NCBI GenBank assembly: GCA_002734065.2
Contig: NVXU02000037.1
Span: 1 to 64,000 of the forward strand
Direction of reading: 5' to 3'
DNA from: Fluviicola sp.
GTDB taxonomy: Bacteria > Bacteroidota > Bacteroidia > Flavobacteriales_D > Crocinitomicaceae
DNA: 64,000 bases
Made by a program: the position numbers and the translations under genes. Below are positions 8,406 to 16,573 of this stretch, piece by piece. The notes beneath the pieces are model-generated. The model saw only the letters and a list, made by a program, of their open reading frames with translations, did no database searches and was not told the origin of the DNA. Every line of letters begins with the position of its first letter. Positions within the stretch are counted from its first letter, which is position 1.

Positions 8406-10352
8406 TTAATCATTTAAAGCTAATTCCGTCTCAATCGAATCGTTAATCAGTTTGGCAAATGCTTCAACACTCATCGCACCAATGTCTCCTTTCTCGCCTC
8501 TCTGTCGGACAGAAACCTCCTTGTTTGTGGCTTCTTTCTCCCCGATAATCAGCATGAAAGGGATTTTATTCATCTCCGATTCACGTATCTTCTTGCCAAC
8601 CTTTTCATTACGATTGTCAACGAATCCGCGAATATCGTAATTATTTAGCAATTCCAAAAGGTTTTCTGCGTAATCATTGTATTTCTCACTAATTGGCAAG
8701 ATGGCAACTTGGTCAGTTGTCAACCAAAGTGGAAAATCTCCAGCGCAATGTTCGAGCAACACAGCAATGAATCTTTCCATAGATCCAAAAGGCGCACGGT
8801 GTATCATCACTGGTCTGTGCTTCTGATTGTCAGAACCTGTGTACTCTAATTCAAAACGTTCTGGTAAGTTGTAATCGACTTGAATTGTTCCCAATTGCCA
8901 TTCTCGACCCAAAGCATCTTCTACCATGAAATCTAACTTCGGTCCGTAGAATGCTGCTTCGCCGTATTCAACAAAAGTATCCAACCCTTTCTCCGCTGCT
9001 GCTTCGATGATTGCATTCTCTGCTTTGTCCCAATTTTCGTCAGAACCAATGTATTTATCTCTGTCTTCTTTATCGCGAAGAGAAATTTGCGCCTTAAAAT
9101 TCACAAAACTCAATGTTTTGAAAATATACAGCACTAAATCAATCACTTTTTTGAATTCATCCTTCACTTGGTCTTGCGTGCAGAAAATATGCGCGTCGTC
9201 TTGCGTAAATCCTCTAACGCGTGTTAAACCATGCAATTCTCCAGATTGCTCATAACGATAAACCGTTCCGAATTCTGCATAACGAATAGGCAAATCCTTG
9301 TAAGAATGAGGTCTTGCTTTATAAATTTCGCAGTGATGCGGACAATTCATAGGTTTCAGTAAAAATTCTTCGCTGTCATCAGGCGTACCAATCGGTTGGA
9401 AAGAATCTTTGCCGTATTTGGCATAATGACCTGAACAAACGTATAATTCTTTGCTGCCAATGTGCGGCGTAATTACTTGGTCGTAACCGGCTTTCTTTTG
9501 TGCTTTTTTCAAGAAATTCTCCAAGCGTTCTCTCAATGCAGCTCCTTTTGGCAACCATAATGGCAATCCTTGTCCAACTCTTTGTGAGAATGTGAAAAGG
9601 TCTAATTCTCTGCCTAATTTTCTGTGGTCACGGGCCTTTGCCAGTTCCACTTTTTCTAAATATTCATTCAATTCAGCATTCTTCGGAAAAGTAATTCCGT
9701 AAATACGCGTTAATTGTTTTCTTGTTTCGTCGCCTCTCCAATAAGCACCTGCAATGGAAGTCAATTTAATGGCTTTTATCGGTCCTGTGTGGGGGATGTG
9801 AGGTCCGCGACATAAATCAGTAAAATTTCCTTGCGTATAGAAAGTGATAGTTCCGTCTTCTAAACCGTCGAGTAATTCTAATTTGTACTCGTCGTCTTTT
9901 TCTTTGAAATAAGCAATAGCATCCGCTTTAGACATGTCTTTTCGGACATATTTACTCTTTTGCTTTGCCAATTCTTTCATTTTCTGCTCCACCTTTTCAA
10001 GATCAGCTTCTGTAATCACATAATCCATGAAATCTACGTCGTAGTAGAATCCGTTTTTAATCGGAGGGCCAATCGCTAACTTTATTCCAGGGTAGAAAAA
10101 CTCCAATGCTTCTGCCATCAAATGAGCCGATGAGTGCCACATGGTAGATTTTCCTTCTTTGTCGTTCCAGGTGAGTAATTGCAATGTTGCATCCTCATTT
10201 ATTGGGAGAATTGCATCCATTACTTCGTCGTTTACTTTAGCAGCAAGGACGTTTCTAGCAAGACCTTCGGAAATACTCATTGCAACATCCATTGCAGAAG
10301 TACCTTTCTCAACTTGCTTTACAGAACCATCTGGTAACGTTATATTGATCAT
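8406..10352 (-). CDS. thrS: Threonyl-tRNA synthetase
   Basis: This class II synthetase charges tRNA-Thr. The start is placed at 10352 ([17 protein letters not shown]): this is the usual TGS-domain start, it gives 648 residues (the normal length), and a TATCTTTG -7 box lies 21 bases upstream, inside the longer open frame. Domains in order are TGS (1-65), the editing/SAD domain with HxxxH ([13 protein letters not shown]), the catalytic core with motif 2 and the zinc Cys in [12 protein letters not shown], motif 3 [13 protein letters not shown], and the anticodon-binding domain (LPISEKY to the end). It heads the thrS-infC-rpmI-rplT operon. Confidence 0.97.
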   Translation of the reverse strand: MINITLPDGSVKQVEKGTSAMDVAMSISEGLARNVLAAKVNDEVMDAILPINEDATLQLLTWNDKEGKSTMWHSSAHLMAEALEFFYPGIKLAIGPPIKNGFYYDVDFMDYVITEADLEKVEQKMKELAKQKSKYVRKDMSKADAIAYFKEKDDEYKLELLDGLEDGTITFYTQGNFTDLCRGPHIPHTGPIKAIKLTSIAGAYWRGDETRKQLTRIYGITFPKNAELNEYLEKVELAKARDHRKLGRELDLFTFSQRVGQGLPLWLPKGAALRERLENFLKKAQKKAGYDQVITPHIGSKELYVCSGHYAKYGKDSFQPIGTPDDSEEFLLKPMNCPHHCEIYKARPHSYKDLPIRYAEFGTVYRYEQSGELHGLTRVRGFTQDDAHIFCTQDQVKDEFKKVIDLVLYIFKTLSFVNFKAQISLRDKEDRDKYIGSDENWDKAENAIIEAAAEKGLDTFVEYGEAAFYGPKLDFMVEDALGREWQLGTIQVDYNLPERFELEYTGSDNQKHRPVMIHRAPFGSMERFIAVLLEHCAGDFPLWLTTDQVAILPISEKYNDYAENLLELLNNYDIRGFVDNRNEKVGKKIRESEMNKIPFMLIIGEKEATNKEVSVRQRGEKGDIGAMSVEAFAKLINDSIETELALND

Positions 10353-10373
10353 TTTTGTAATAAAATTAGTGGG

Positions 10374-10381
10374 CAAAGATA
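10374..10381 (-). promoter_or_regulatory. -7 box (TATCTTTG) of thrS
   Basis: TATCTTTG on the minus strand matches TAnnTTTG and lies 21 bases upstream of the thrS ATG. It shows that the longer open frame above 10352 is not translated as part of ThrS. Confidence 0.6.
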
Positions 10382-10840
10382 GTAAATTGGGTTGATAAAA
10401 GCGAACTGTTGTAAACTTCGCTTCACTCATTTTAGACCGCTTCGCTTTTAGACTTGTTCGCAAGCGAACTCTTAGACAGATTCGTAAACTCATTTTTAGA
10501 CGAGTTGTTGGATGAATTTTCAACCTTCTCAAAGCGATTAACCCGAAAAATTTATGAATTTTTCTGACGACCAAGTACTACAACAAATTTAGGGTTTTTC
10601 AAACACCCAAATTTGAGTATTACTAAGTCGGGGTTTTCCGCATTGCCATCCCCTTAGCCACCACACATTCATACAATTCGTTGCACTCTTGTATGAATAA
10701 TGCGGTTTAAAATCGGAGCAAGTGCTGGGGTTGCTCCTTCAATGAAAAATTAAAAACCTTGTAATTAATTGATAATCAGTATATTGCGACTACTTAGTTT
10801 GCATGTCAATTTCGCAACCTCCGAGGATGCAAATTTTGAT
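10382..10840. other. Gene-free gap rich in hairpins and repeats
   Basis: About 460 bases between the thrS and comEC promoters contain no credible gene. From left to right: 10390-10510 carries degenerate tandem wording (GTCTAAAAG, GCGAAGC, TTCGCAAGCGAA). A hairpin follows at 10584-10595 with 10605-10615 (one bulge). Next is a two-part stem, 10638-10644 with 10699-10705 enclosing 10667-10675 with 10690-10698. Then comes a 7-bp hairpin at 10715-10721 with 10731-10737. The middle part is more GC-rich than the surroundings. A structured RNA is possible; no known family was recognised. Confidence 0.5.
10808..10836. repeat. Palindromic repeat, GCAACCTC type
   Basis: GCAACCTC-C-GAGGATGC (10814-10830) pairs with one mismatch and is extended on both sides by AATTT/AAATT. 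The same 17-base core without mismatch (GCAACCTC-G-GAGGTTGC) occurs at 58585-58601 inside a coding region, so this is a dispersed family with at least two copies in the window. Confidence 0.65.
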
Positions 10841-10848
10841 TATATTTG
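10841..10848 (+). promoter_or_regulatory. -7 box (TATATTTG) of comEC
   Basis: TATATTTG matches the Bacteroidota -7 consensus and ends 41 bases before the ATG at 10890. No TTG at the expected -33 distance was seen. Confidence 0.5.
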
Positions 10849-10889
10849 AATAGCATTTTTTGAACCCTTATTATCGAGCAAATCGAGCT

Positions 10890-12839
10890 ATGAATTTTTA
10901 TAAAATTCCATTTGTTTTTATTACCGTCCTAATCATTTTGGGGCTTGAATTTCAAGCGCAAATGAAATTGAACGAAATACTTGTAATAGGACTTCTGGCA
11001 TCCTCTATTTTCATCCATTTCATTTTGGAGCGCCTGAATTCTTTCAGCAAATTAAAGCCACTTTTTTTTGGAGTTACTTTTACTTTTCTAGGCATCTTTT
11101 TAATGTCAATGAGTCAGCAAAGCTCTCAAAACGGTAGTAAATTCAGTAAAACCTCTACTTTACTGGTCGAAATAGATGAAATTGCTCCTACAAATAAGGT
11201 GTGGAGAAAAGCATTGTGCACGGTCAATCAAATCATTGATTCGAATTCTGTCGTCGATTCAGAAGAGCAAATTCTTCTGTTTATTAACGCTAAAAATTTG
11301 ACTCAAGGAGATCAAATCTTGGTCAATGCTTCTGTGGAGACGATTAAAAACAAGAATAATCCTGGAGAATTTGATGCCCAACGATATTGGGAAGCGAAGA
11401 ATATCCATTTTATCGGTTTTGTGAGTTCTTTCGATTATAAATTAGTCAATCACACGGAAACTTCTTGGTTTGGAAGGCAGGTTCAAAAAACACGAAGCTA
11501 TTTGACGGCTGTTTTGGAAGAACATCTTTCGGAGAATGAATTGGCCATTGCGCAAGCGCTTATTCTTGGAAACAAAGGGATGCTTACAACTGAATTGAAA
11601 ACAAGTTTTAGCAAAGCCGGCGCAATGCACGTTCTCGCCGTTTCTGGTCTGCATGTGGGAATAGTTTTGTTCTTATTAATGTACATTTTGAAACAATTTC
11701 CGAGTGTGTTTTCAAAAAAATCGGCTCTGTTTACTTCTCTTATTGTCATCTGGATTTACGCCGGAATCACTGGTTTTTCTCCCTCCGTTTTAAGAGCAAC
11801 GATTATGTTCACAATTTTAAGTCTTGGTATTGTTCTCGGGAGAAAAGGCAATGCAATCAACGTACTTTTCTTTTCTGCCTTCTTATTAATCGTATGGAAT
11901 CCGATGATTATCTATGATTTAGGTTTTCAATTGTCCTATCTCGCAATGATTGGAATTTTCACCTTGTATCGCCCCGTGGCACAGTTGTTTTACATTAAAA
12001 ACAAGATTTTGAGAAAAATTTGGGAAGGTACAGCCGTTGGAATCGCTGCGCAATTGGTCACTTTTCCATTGACACTTTATTATTTTCATCAATTCCCAAA
12101 TTATTTTATGTTGACCAATGTGGGAATGATGGCTTTTGCAGGTCTAACATTGAGCATAGGCTTGCTTTTATTCGCCGTTAACTGGTTGGGAATTGTCGCG
12201 AATTTTGTGGGTGTCATTCTCGCATTCTGCTTGACTGCCATGCTGTTTTTTATTCAATTTATTGAGAATTTGCCTGGTTCTGTGGCAAAAGGCTTTGAAG
12301 TCAGCGCAGAACTCGTTTTAATTATGTATTGCATCATTCTTGCCTTCTTTTTGTTCAAGAGAACGCGAAAAGTGGTCCTTCCACTAGCACTTGTTTCTTT
12401 GCTGGTTTTTGCAAGTATGCAATACACACGATTTGAGAATTTAAGTACGCAAGAAGTGGTCGTTTACAATAGCAACGAGTTAATTGTCTCCATAAAAGTG
12501 CAGGATAAAATCATTTGCTTCAGAAAGGATAAAGACAAAAGCATCAAGGAAGCCAACTATTTAGTTGCCAATTACGAGAAGATAAAACCTGGAGAAATCA
12601 ATATGCAAACGCTTAAAAAGGGGCTTACAAAAGTTGATTTAGGCAATCATCGTATAGAATTGAACTATTCATTCAATGGTTTGCATCTCAATGTCGATGA
12701 TTCGACCTATTTTATCAGGACAAACCACCGAATCGTTGAGAATGATTCTGTGAGAATTATAGACATGCCGTACTTGCAAAATAACCCTGAACACATTCAA
12801 TTGGTCAATGGTGCGTTTGTTTTAAAATTAAAGCACTAA
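10890..12839 (+). CDS. ComEC/Rec2-family competence protein
   Basis: This 649-residue polytopic inner-membrane protein is predicted to form the channel for single-stranded DNA uptake. The start at ATG 10890 is preferred over a TTG ten codons earlier. Two or three N-terminal helices are followed by a soluble DUF4131-like domain (about 60-210). The competence domain then begins with LAIAQALILGNKG...AGAMHVLAVSGLHVGIVLFLL, a ComEC signature, and continues with some eight helices. After residue about 490 there is only a short beta-rich tail: the metallo-beta-lactamase-like nuclease domain found in Bacillus ComEC is absent. It probably has its own promoter. Confidence 0.9.
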   Translation: MNFYKIPFVFITVLIILGLEFQAQMKLNEILVIGLLASSIFIHFILERLNSFSKLKPLFFGVTFTFLGIFLMSMSQQSSQNGSKFSKTSTLLVEIDEIAPTNKVWRKALCTVNQIIDSNSVVDSEEQILLFINAKNLTQGDQILVNASVETIKNKNNPGEFDAQRYWEAKNIHFIGFVSSFDYKLVNHTETSWFGRQVQKTRSYLTAVLEEHLSENELAIAQALILGNKGMLTTELKTSFSKAGAMHVLAVSGLHVGIVLFLLMYILKQFPSVFSKKSALFTSLIVIWIYAGITGFSPSVLRATIMFTILSLGIVLGRKGNAINVLFFSAFLLIVWNPMIIYDLGFQLSYLAMIGIFTLYRPVAQLFYIKNKILRKIWEGTAVGIAAQLVTFPLTLYYFHQFPNYFMLTNVGMMAFAGLTLSIGLLLFAVNWLGIVANFVGVILAFCLTAMLFFIQFIENLPGSVAKGFEVSAELVLIMYCIILAFFLFKRTRKVVLPLALVSLLVFASMQYTRFENLSTQEVVVYNSNELIVSIKVQDKIICFRKDKDKSIKEANYLVANYEKIKPGEINMQTLKKGLTKVDLGNHRIELNYSFNGLHLNVDDSTYFIRTNHRIVENDSVRIIDMPYLQNNPEHIQLVNGAFVLKLKH

Positions 12840-12844
12840 CTTTG
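12816..12844 (+). promoter_or_regulatory. Promoter of def (TTTG-N17-TAACTTTG)
   Basis: TAACTTTG at 12837-12844 fits the -7 consensus and overlaps the comEC stop codon. TTTG at 12816-12819 lies 17 bases upstream, close to the usual spacing. The ATG of def is 28 bases downstream. Confidence 0.5.
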
Positions 12845-12872
12845 CAAGCAGTAATTTTGATTTAAAAAGAGA

Positions 12873-13472
12873 ATGATTTTACCAATAGTCGCATACGGAG
12901 ATGCCGTTTTAAAGAAAGAAGGGAAAGAAATTGATAAAGATTTCCCGGGCCTTCAGAAATTGATTGCAAATATGTTCGAAACGATGTATGAAGCATCGGG
13001 AGTTGGTTTGGCAGCGCCTCAAATTGGCAAATCTATCCGTTTGTTTATTGTCGATGCGAGTCCTTTTGCGGAACCTGATGAAGGCGAAGAATTGGACCCA
13101 AAAGCAGAAGGTTTAGATGGCTTTAAAAAGGTTTTCATCAATCCGATTATTGAGGAAGAAACGGGAGAAGAATGGGGTTTCAACGAAGGTTGTCTTTCTA
13201 TTCCTAAAATTCGCGAAGAAGTTTTTAGAAAAGAAACGATTGCGATTTCTTACTACAACGAAAATTGGGAATTAAAAGAAGAGACGTATGACGGTTATGC
13301 GGCAAGAATTATTCAGCACGAATACGACCACGTTGATGGCATCTTATTTACAGACCATCTTTCTCCGTTGAAAAAAAGATTGCTCAATAAGAAATTACAA
13401 AACATCTCAAAAGGTGAAATTGATGTTGATTACAGAATGAAATTTCCCGCACGAAAAAAATCAAAAAGATAA
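12873..13472 (+). CDS. def: Peptide deformylase
   Basis: The enzyme removes the formyl group from the N-terminal methionine of new proteins, using a metal ion, usually Fe2+ or Zn2+. All three diagnostic motifs are intact: GVGLAAPQIG (motif 1), EGCLSIP (motif 2, Cys metal ligand) and HEYDHVDG (motif 3, the HExxH-type pair of His ligands and catalytic Glu). The length of 199 residues is normal for the Bacteroidota form, which carries an insertion (EPDEGEELDPKAEG) between motifs 1 and 2. A lipoprotein gene follows after three bases and is probably co-transcribed. Confidence 0.97.
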   Translation: MILPIVAYGDAVLKKEGKEIDKDFPGLQKLIANMFETMYEASGVGLAAPQIGKSIRLFIVDASPFAEPDEGEELDPKAEGLDGFKKVFINPIIEEETGEEWGFNEGCLSIPKIREEVFRKETIAISYYNENWELKEETYDGYAARIIQHEYDHVDGILFTDHLSPLKKRLLNKKLQNISKGEIDVDYRMKFPARKKSKR

Positions 13473-13475
13473 GTT

Positions 13476-14009
13476 ATGAAATTATTCTCAGTTATATTTA
13501 CCTTACTAATTCTCACTGCTTGCGGTTCTAGCGACAATGGATTAAAGGATTTGAAAGTCAAAATTGAACAAAAGGAAGAGGCAATTAAGGAGTTGAGCAA
13601 AGATTTGCGTCCCAACCAGAAAATTCCTGTTTCAGAGCGAGAAGAATTGGTTGATTTACTCTTGGGATTCTACCACAGCTACCCTAAAAATGAGTTTGCA
13701 CCTGTTTCTTTGGATAAGTTGCACATGATTTATTCGGCAACAAGAGAATACCAAAAATCGGCAGATTATGGGGATACTTTGTTGAATAATTACCCAAATT
13801 ATATTAATAGAGCATTGATTCTGGAGAGTATGGCCGTTAATTACGACTTGTTCATTCAACCTCGTGACACTTCAAAAGTGAGAAAGTACAATGAAATTCT
13901 GTTGAAAGAGAATCCTGATTTTTCTCCCGAAAAAATAGAAGGCATTCAGTTTAAATTGGATAACTTAGGGTTGACAATGGAAGAATTAATTATGGAGAGA
14001 AATAAGTAA
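13476..14009 (+). CDS. Lipoprotein with helical repeats, unknown
   Basis: The 177-residue protein starts MKLFSVIFTLLILTACGSS, a lipoprotein signal peptide with Cys16 as the lipidation site. A Lys/Glu-rich coiled-coil-like stretch (residues 23-50) is followed by TPR-like helices (LLLGFYHSYP, ALILESMAVNY). It is probably anchored to the outer membrane facing the periplasm. The location just behind def suggests only shared transcription; no functional link is evident. No named family was recognised. Confidence 0.7.
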   Translation: MKLFSVIFTLLILTACGSSDNGLKDLKVKIEQKEEAIKELSKDLRPNQKIPVSEREELVDLLLGFYHSYPKNEFAPVSLDKLHMIYSATREYQKSADYGDTLLNNYPNYINRALILESMAVNYDLFIQPRDTSKVRKYNEILLKENPDFSPEKIEGIQFKLDNLGLTMEELIMERNK

Positions 14010-14062
14010 TTCACTATTTTTTTATTACCTTAGACAACAGAATTACGTAACAACTGTATAGC

Positions 14063-14692
14063 ATGAACAAATATTTCATTTTCTTTTTAAGTCTTCAATT
14101 CTTATTGTTTTCTTGTCAGAAAGATCAAGTTGACCCTGTTTACACTGATATTTTGGCAGGAGAAGCAGATACAAGCTACTCGGTTACTTTTCTGACAGCG
14201 CCTTTATCTATAAATGTTGTTTACGATGCTCAAAACCTTTATGGATATGGTATAGATTCTATTGATATCGAAGGAGATGGTAGTTATGATATACTTATTG
14301 AATTAGACCTACTAAATCCTGATAGTCTTCATTTGTTGATAGGGCAGCCAAACCCTTTTCCGAACTGTAGAATTACGACTATGAACGACTTAGAAATCGC
14401 TATTGACTCTATTCCTGTTTATGTAGGTCTTGGAACAACAGCGTACTTTAAATTTGCAGCAATGTACCAGATGAACGATGTGATTTCTATTTCTGGTACT
14501 TGGTATAAGAATTCGATGGTGAAACTGTGGCAAGAAAACCCAGCATTTCCTTCGAGTACTTTTGGTGAATGGTATTCTATTCATGCGGTTAGATACATTG
14601 CCATAAGAAAGAATGGGAAGTATGGATGGATGGAGATTGATGCTACAAATCACGAAGACCCACAGATTCTATCATTTGCTATCGAGAATTAA
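14063..14692 (+). CDS. Putative lipoprotein, unknown
   Basis: The 209-residue protein begins MNKYFIFFLSLQFLLFSCQKD, with Cys18 as a lipobox cysteine. The mature part is beta-rich and acidic. It holds an SIDIEGDGSYDILIELD segment that looks like a calcium-binding or FG-GAP-like loop, and ends with a KNGKYGWMEID motif common in Bacteroidota surface lipoproteins. It is separated by 53 bases from the preceding gene. Function unknown. Confidence 0.65.
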   Translation: MNKYFIFFLSLQFLLFSCQKDQVDPVYTDILAGEADTSYSVTFLTAPLSINVVYDAQNLYGYGIDSIDIEGDGSYDILIELDLLNPDSLHLLIGQPNPFPNCRITTMNDLEIAIDSIPVYVGLGTTAYFKFAAMYQMNDVISISGTWYKNSMVKLWQENPAFPSSTFGEWYSIHAVRYIAIRKNGKYGWMEIDATNHEDPQILSFAIEN

Positions 14693-14764
14693 TTCCCTTT
14701 GTTTTCAGGATTGGTCAGGTTGTTAACGTTGTGTTAAAAATTAGAATCATGCGGATACTTGCAT

Positions 14765-14772
14765 TATATTTG
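14765..14772 (+). promoter_or_regulatory. -7 box (TATATTTG) of the DUF1573 gene
   Basis: TATATTTG fits the Bacteroidota -7 consensus and lies 34 bases before the ATG at 14807. It also fixes the start, since an in-frame codon at 14759 would be upstream of the promoter. Confidence 0.6.
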
Positions 14773-14806
14773 CTTTAGATTAACAAAACAAATAAACAAT
14801 TACAAT

Positions 14807-15262
14807 ATGAAAAAGGTATTATTCTCACTAATGATGGTTTTTGTAGCAGCGACTACAAACAATGTTATGGCGCAAGAAGTTGCAGCTGTTCAAAAAGATG
14901 GAGCAACAATTGAATTTGCAAAAGAAGTTCACGATTACGGTACTATTGAAAACGGTGCTAACGGTCAATCGACTTTTGAATTTACAAATACAGGTACTGC
15001 GCCATTGATTATCTCTAACGCTAAAGGATCTTGTGGATGTACAGTCCCATCTTGGCCAAGAGAACCAATTGCACCAGGAGCAACTGCTGTTATCACTGTT
15101 AAGTATGACACAAAAAGACAAGGAGCAATTAATAAGTCAGTAACGATTACTTCGAATGCAGTTAATTCTCCAACGAAAGTGATTAGAATTAAAGGTAATG
15201 TTTTACCAAAACCAACTTCTGGAGCACCAGTGAACACTGCTGGAGCACCAGCAAATAAGTAA
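14807..15262 (+). CDS. DUF1573 domain secreted protein
   Basis: A signal peptide (MKKVLFSLMMVFVAATTNNVMAQ) precedes one DUF1573 domain, an immunoglobulin-like beta sandwich. Hallmarks are EVHDYGTIENGANGQSTFEFTNTGTAPLIISNAKGSCGCTVP, including the C-x-C pair, and PGATAVITVKYDTKRQG. The protein ends in a short Pro/Ala tail. DUF1573 proteins are very common in Bacteroidota and are periplasmic or surface-exposed; their role is not established. A second, more divergent DUF1573 gene follows after seven bases. Confidence 0.85.
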   Translation: MKKVLFSLMMVFVAATTNNVMAQEVAAVQKDGATIEFAKEVHDYGTIENGANGQSTFEFTNTGTAPLIISNAKGSCGCTVPSWPREPIAPGATAVITVKYDTKRQGAINKSVTITSNAVNSPTKVIRIKGNVLPKPTSGAPVNTAGAPANK

Positions 15263-15269
15263 GAGAGTA

Positions 15270-15734
15270 GTGAGTCGAGAGCAAGAGTCTGGAGTGAAGG
15301 TTAAAGTTAATCTTTTCGAAAGCTCGAATACTCTAACAATCAAAAGCTCAATATTGAAGAAGCTATACTTTGCGATCATATTTATAGCACTAAATTCCGC
15401 CCTTGGCTTTGGCCAAACGGCGGAATTTTCTGTTAATAAAGCAACACACAAGTTTGCAAAGACCTTGGAAGGAGTTGTTTTAGAACACTTTTTTCTCATA
15501 GAAAACACAGGTGATGTGCCATTGATCCTTTCTGATTACAAAGTCGCTTGTACCTGCACAAAACTCATTCTTCCTAAGAAGCCAATACTTCCAGGAGAGA
15601 CGTACAAGTTAAAATTAACCTTTGATACAAAAGGGAAGTACTATTTCCAAGATAGAATTATCTATGTGAAGGCGAATACCAAAAAAGGCACACATAAGTT
15701 GAGAATGAAGGTGAATGTGATTCCAAAGGAGTAA
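15270..15734 (+). CDS. Second DUF1573 domain protein
   Basis: This paralogue of the preceding gene has up to 154 residues. The start is uncertain: GTG at 15270 gives about 28 extra residues before a signal-like hydrophobic stretch (LKKLYFAIIFIALNSALGFGQ). A TTG just before that stretch would give a cleaner signal peptide. The domain is recognisable by THKFAKTLEGVVLEHFFLIENTGDVPLILSDYKVACTCTKL with the CxC pair, and PGETYKLKLTFDTKGK. The two probably form an operon. Confidence 0.75.
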   Translation: MSREQESGVKVKVNLFESSNTLTIKSSILKKLYFAIIFIALNSALGFGQTAEFSVNKATHKFAKTLEGVVLEHFFLIENTGDVPLILSDYKVACTCTKLILPKKPILPGETYKLKLTFDTKGKYYFQDRIIYVKANTKKGTHKLRMKVNVIPKE

Positions 15735-15777
15735 ATTAGCTTTCCATGAGTATCCATTGAATCATTGACTCCTTACA

Positions 15778-16572
15778 TCACAGAATTACAACCGTCTCTC
15801 GAGAATTTCCGTAAGCAGAAAAGTAACCGAGTGCACCATTGTCCCAAATAGCAATTGGGTTTGATGGCGCGGCAGTTGCTTGTCCTGCACCAGCTATTGT
15901 TTGAATCTCAGAGTAGTATTTGAATATTTTCTCATCAATGGAACGCAATTCTATATCTATGGTGTCACCAATAACGAACAAAGAGTCAATAAATAAAGGT
16001 CGAGACACAGAATTACCGTCTGTTAAACGATCGTCTCCAAGAATGAAGTCAGTGACTTTGCTTCTTTCGTACCCGTTTTTAGAAATCACAGCGATGTAAA
16101 AATTACTCACTCCGATTGGGTCATCGTAATTTTGGTAACAGAAGTAGCCTTCTCCCAAGCCAAAAAAACCAGGTGAATATTCATAAGTGATTGGTTTTAA
16201 TGTAACGATGTTTGATAGTTTACTCGTTGTATTGTATATTTCTCCGTCATGTAAAACAGTCATTCGGTAACTTGTATTAAATGCAGGAATGTAATTTGCT
16301 AAAATATAATCTCCACTGCCTATGCCTGTGAGTGGAGTTACAACACCGTTCGCATCAGTGATTGTTACAGTTGCACCATTTAGTGACGAGGTAGAAATTG
16401 GTTCAAAGTAACTGGTTGTTAACGATAACCTTAACCTCACAGTACTATCTTCAGCTGTGTAGTTGGCTTCTATAACAATTTTTGGATTGGTCTCATTTAA
16501 GTCAACGTCAATGACTTTTTGACAAGAAACGCTAAGGGCAATGACGGTTAAAATATAGAACAATGTTTTCAT
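15778..16572 (-). CDS. DUF4249 family lipoprotein
   Basis: The 264-residue protein starts with the lipoprotein signal MKTLFYILTVIALSVSC and continues QKVIDVDLNETNPKIVIEA, the typical opening of DUF4249. These beta-rich proteins are usually encoded directly after a TonB-dependent receptor and are assumed to be its surface-exposed partner. That arrangement is seen here: the receptor gene ends one base before this gene starts. Substrate unknown. Confidence 0.85.
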   Translation of the reverse strand: MKTLFYILTVIALSVSCQKVIDVDLNETNPKIVIEANYTAEDSTVRLRLSLTTSYFEPISTSSLNGATVTITDANGVVTPLTGIGSGDYILANYIPAFNTSYRMTVLHDGEIYNTTSKLSNIVTLKPITYEYSPGFFGLGEGYFCYQNYDDPIGVSNFYIAVISKNGYERSKVTDFILGDDRLTDGNSVSRPLFIDSLFVIGDTIDIELRSIDEKIFKYYSEIQTIAGAGQATAAPSNPIAIWDNGALGYFSAYGNSRETVVIL

Positions 16573-16573
16573 C

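Noticed and set aside
10353-10574. N-terminal extension of threonyl-tRNA synthetase
   Set aside because: The frame is open, but the extra residues are low-complexity Arg/Leu/Lys encoded by degenerate repeats, the thrS -7 box lies inside it, and the enzyme is full length from 10352.
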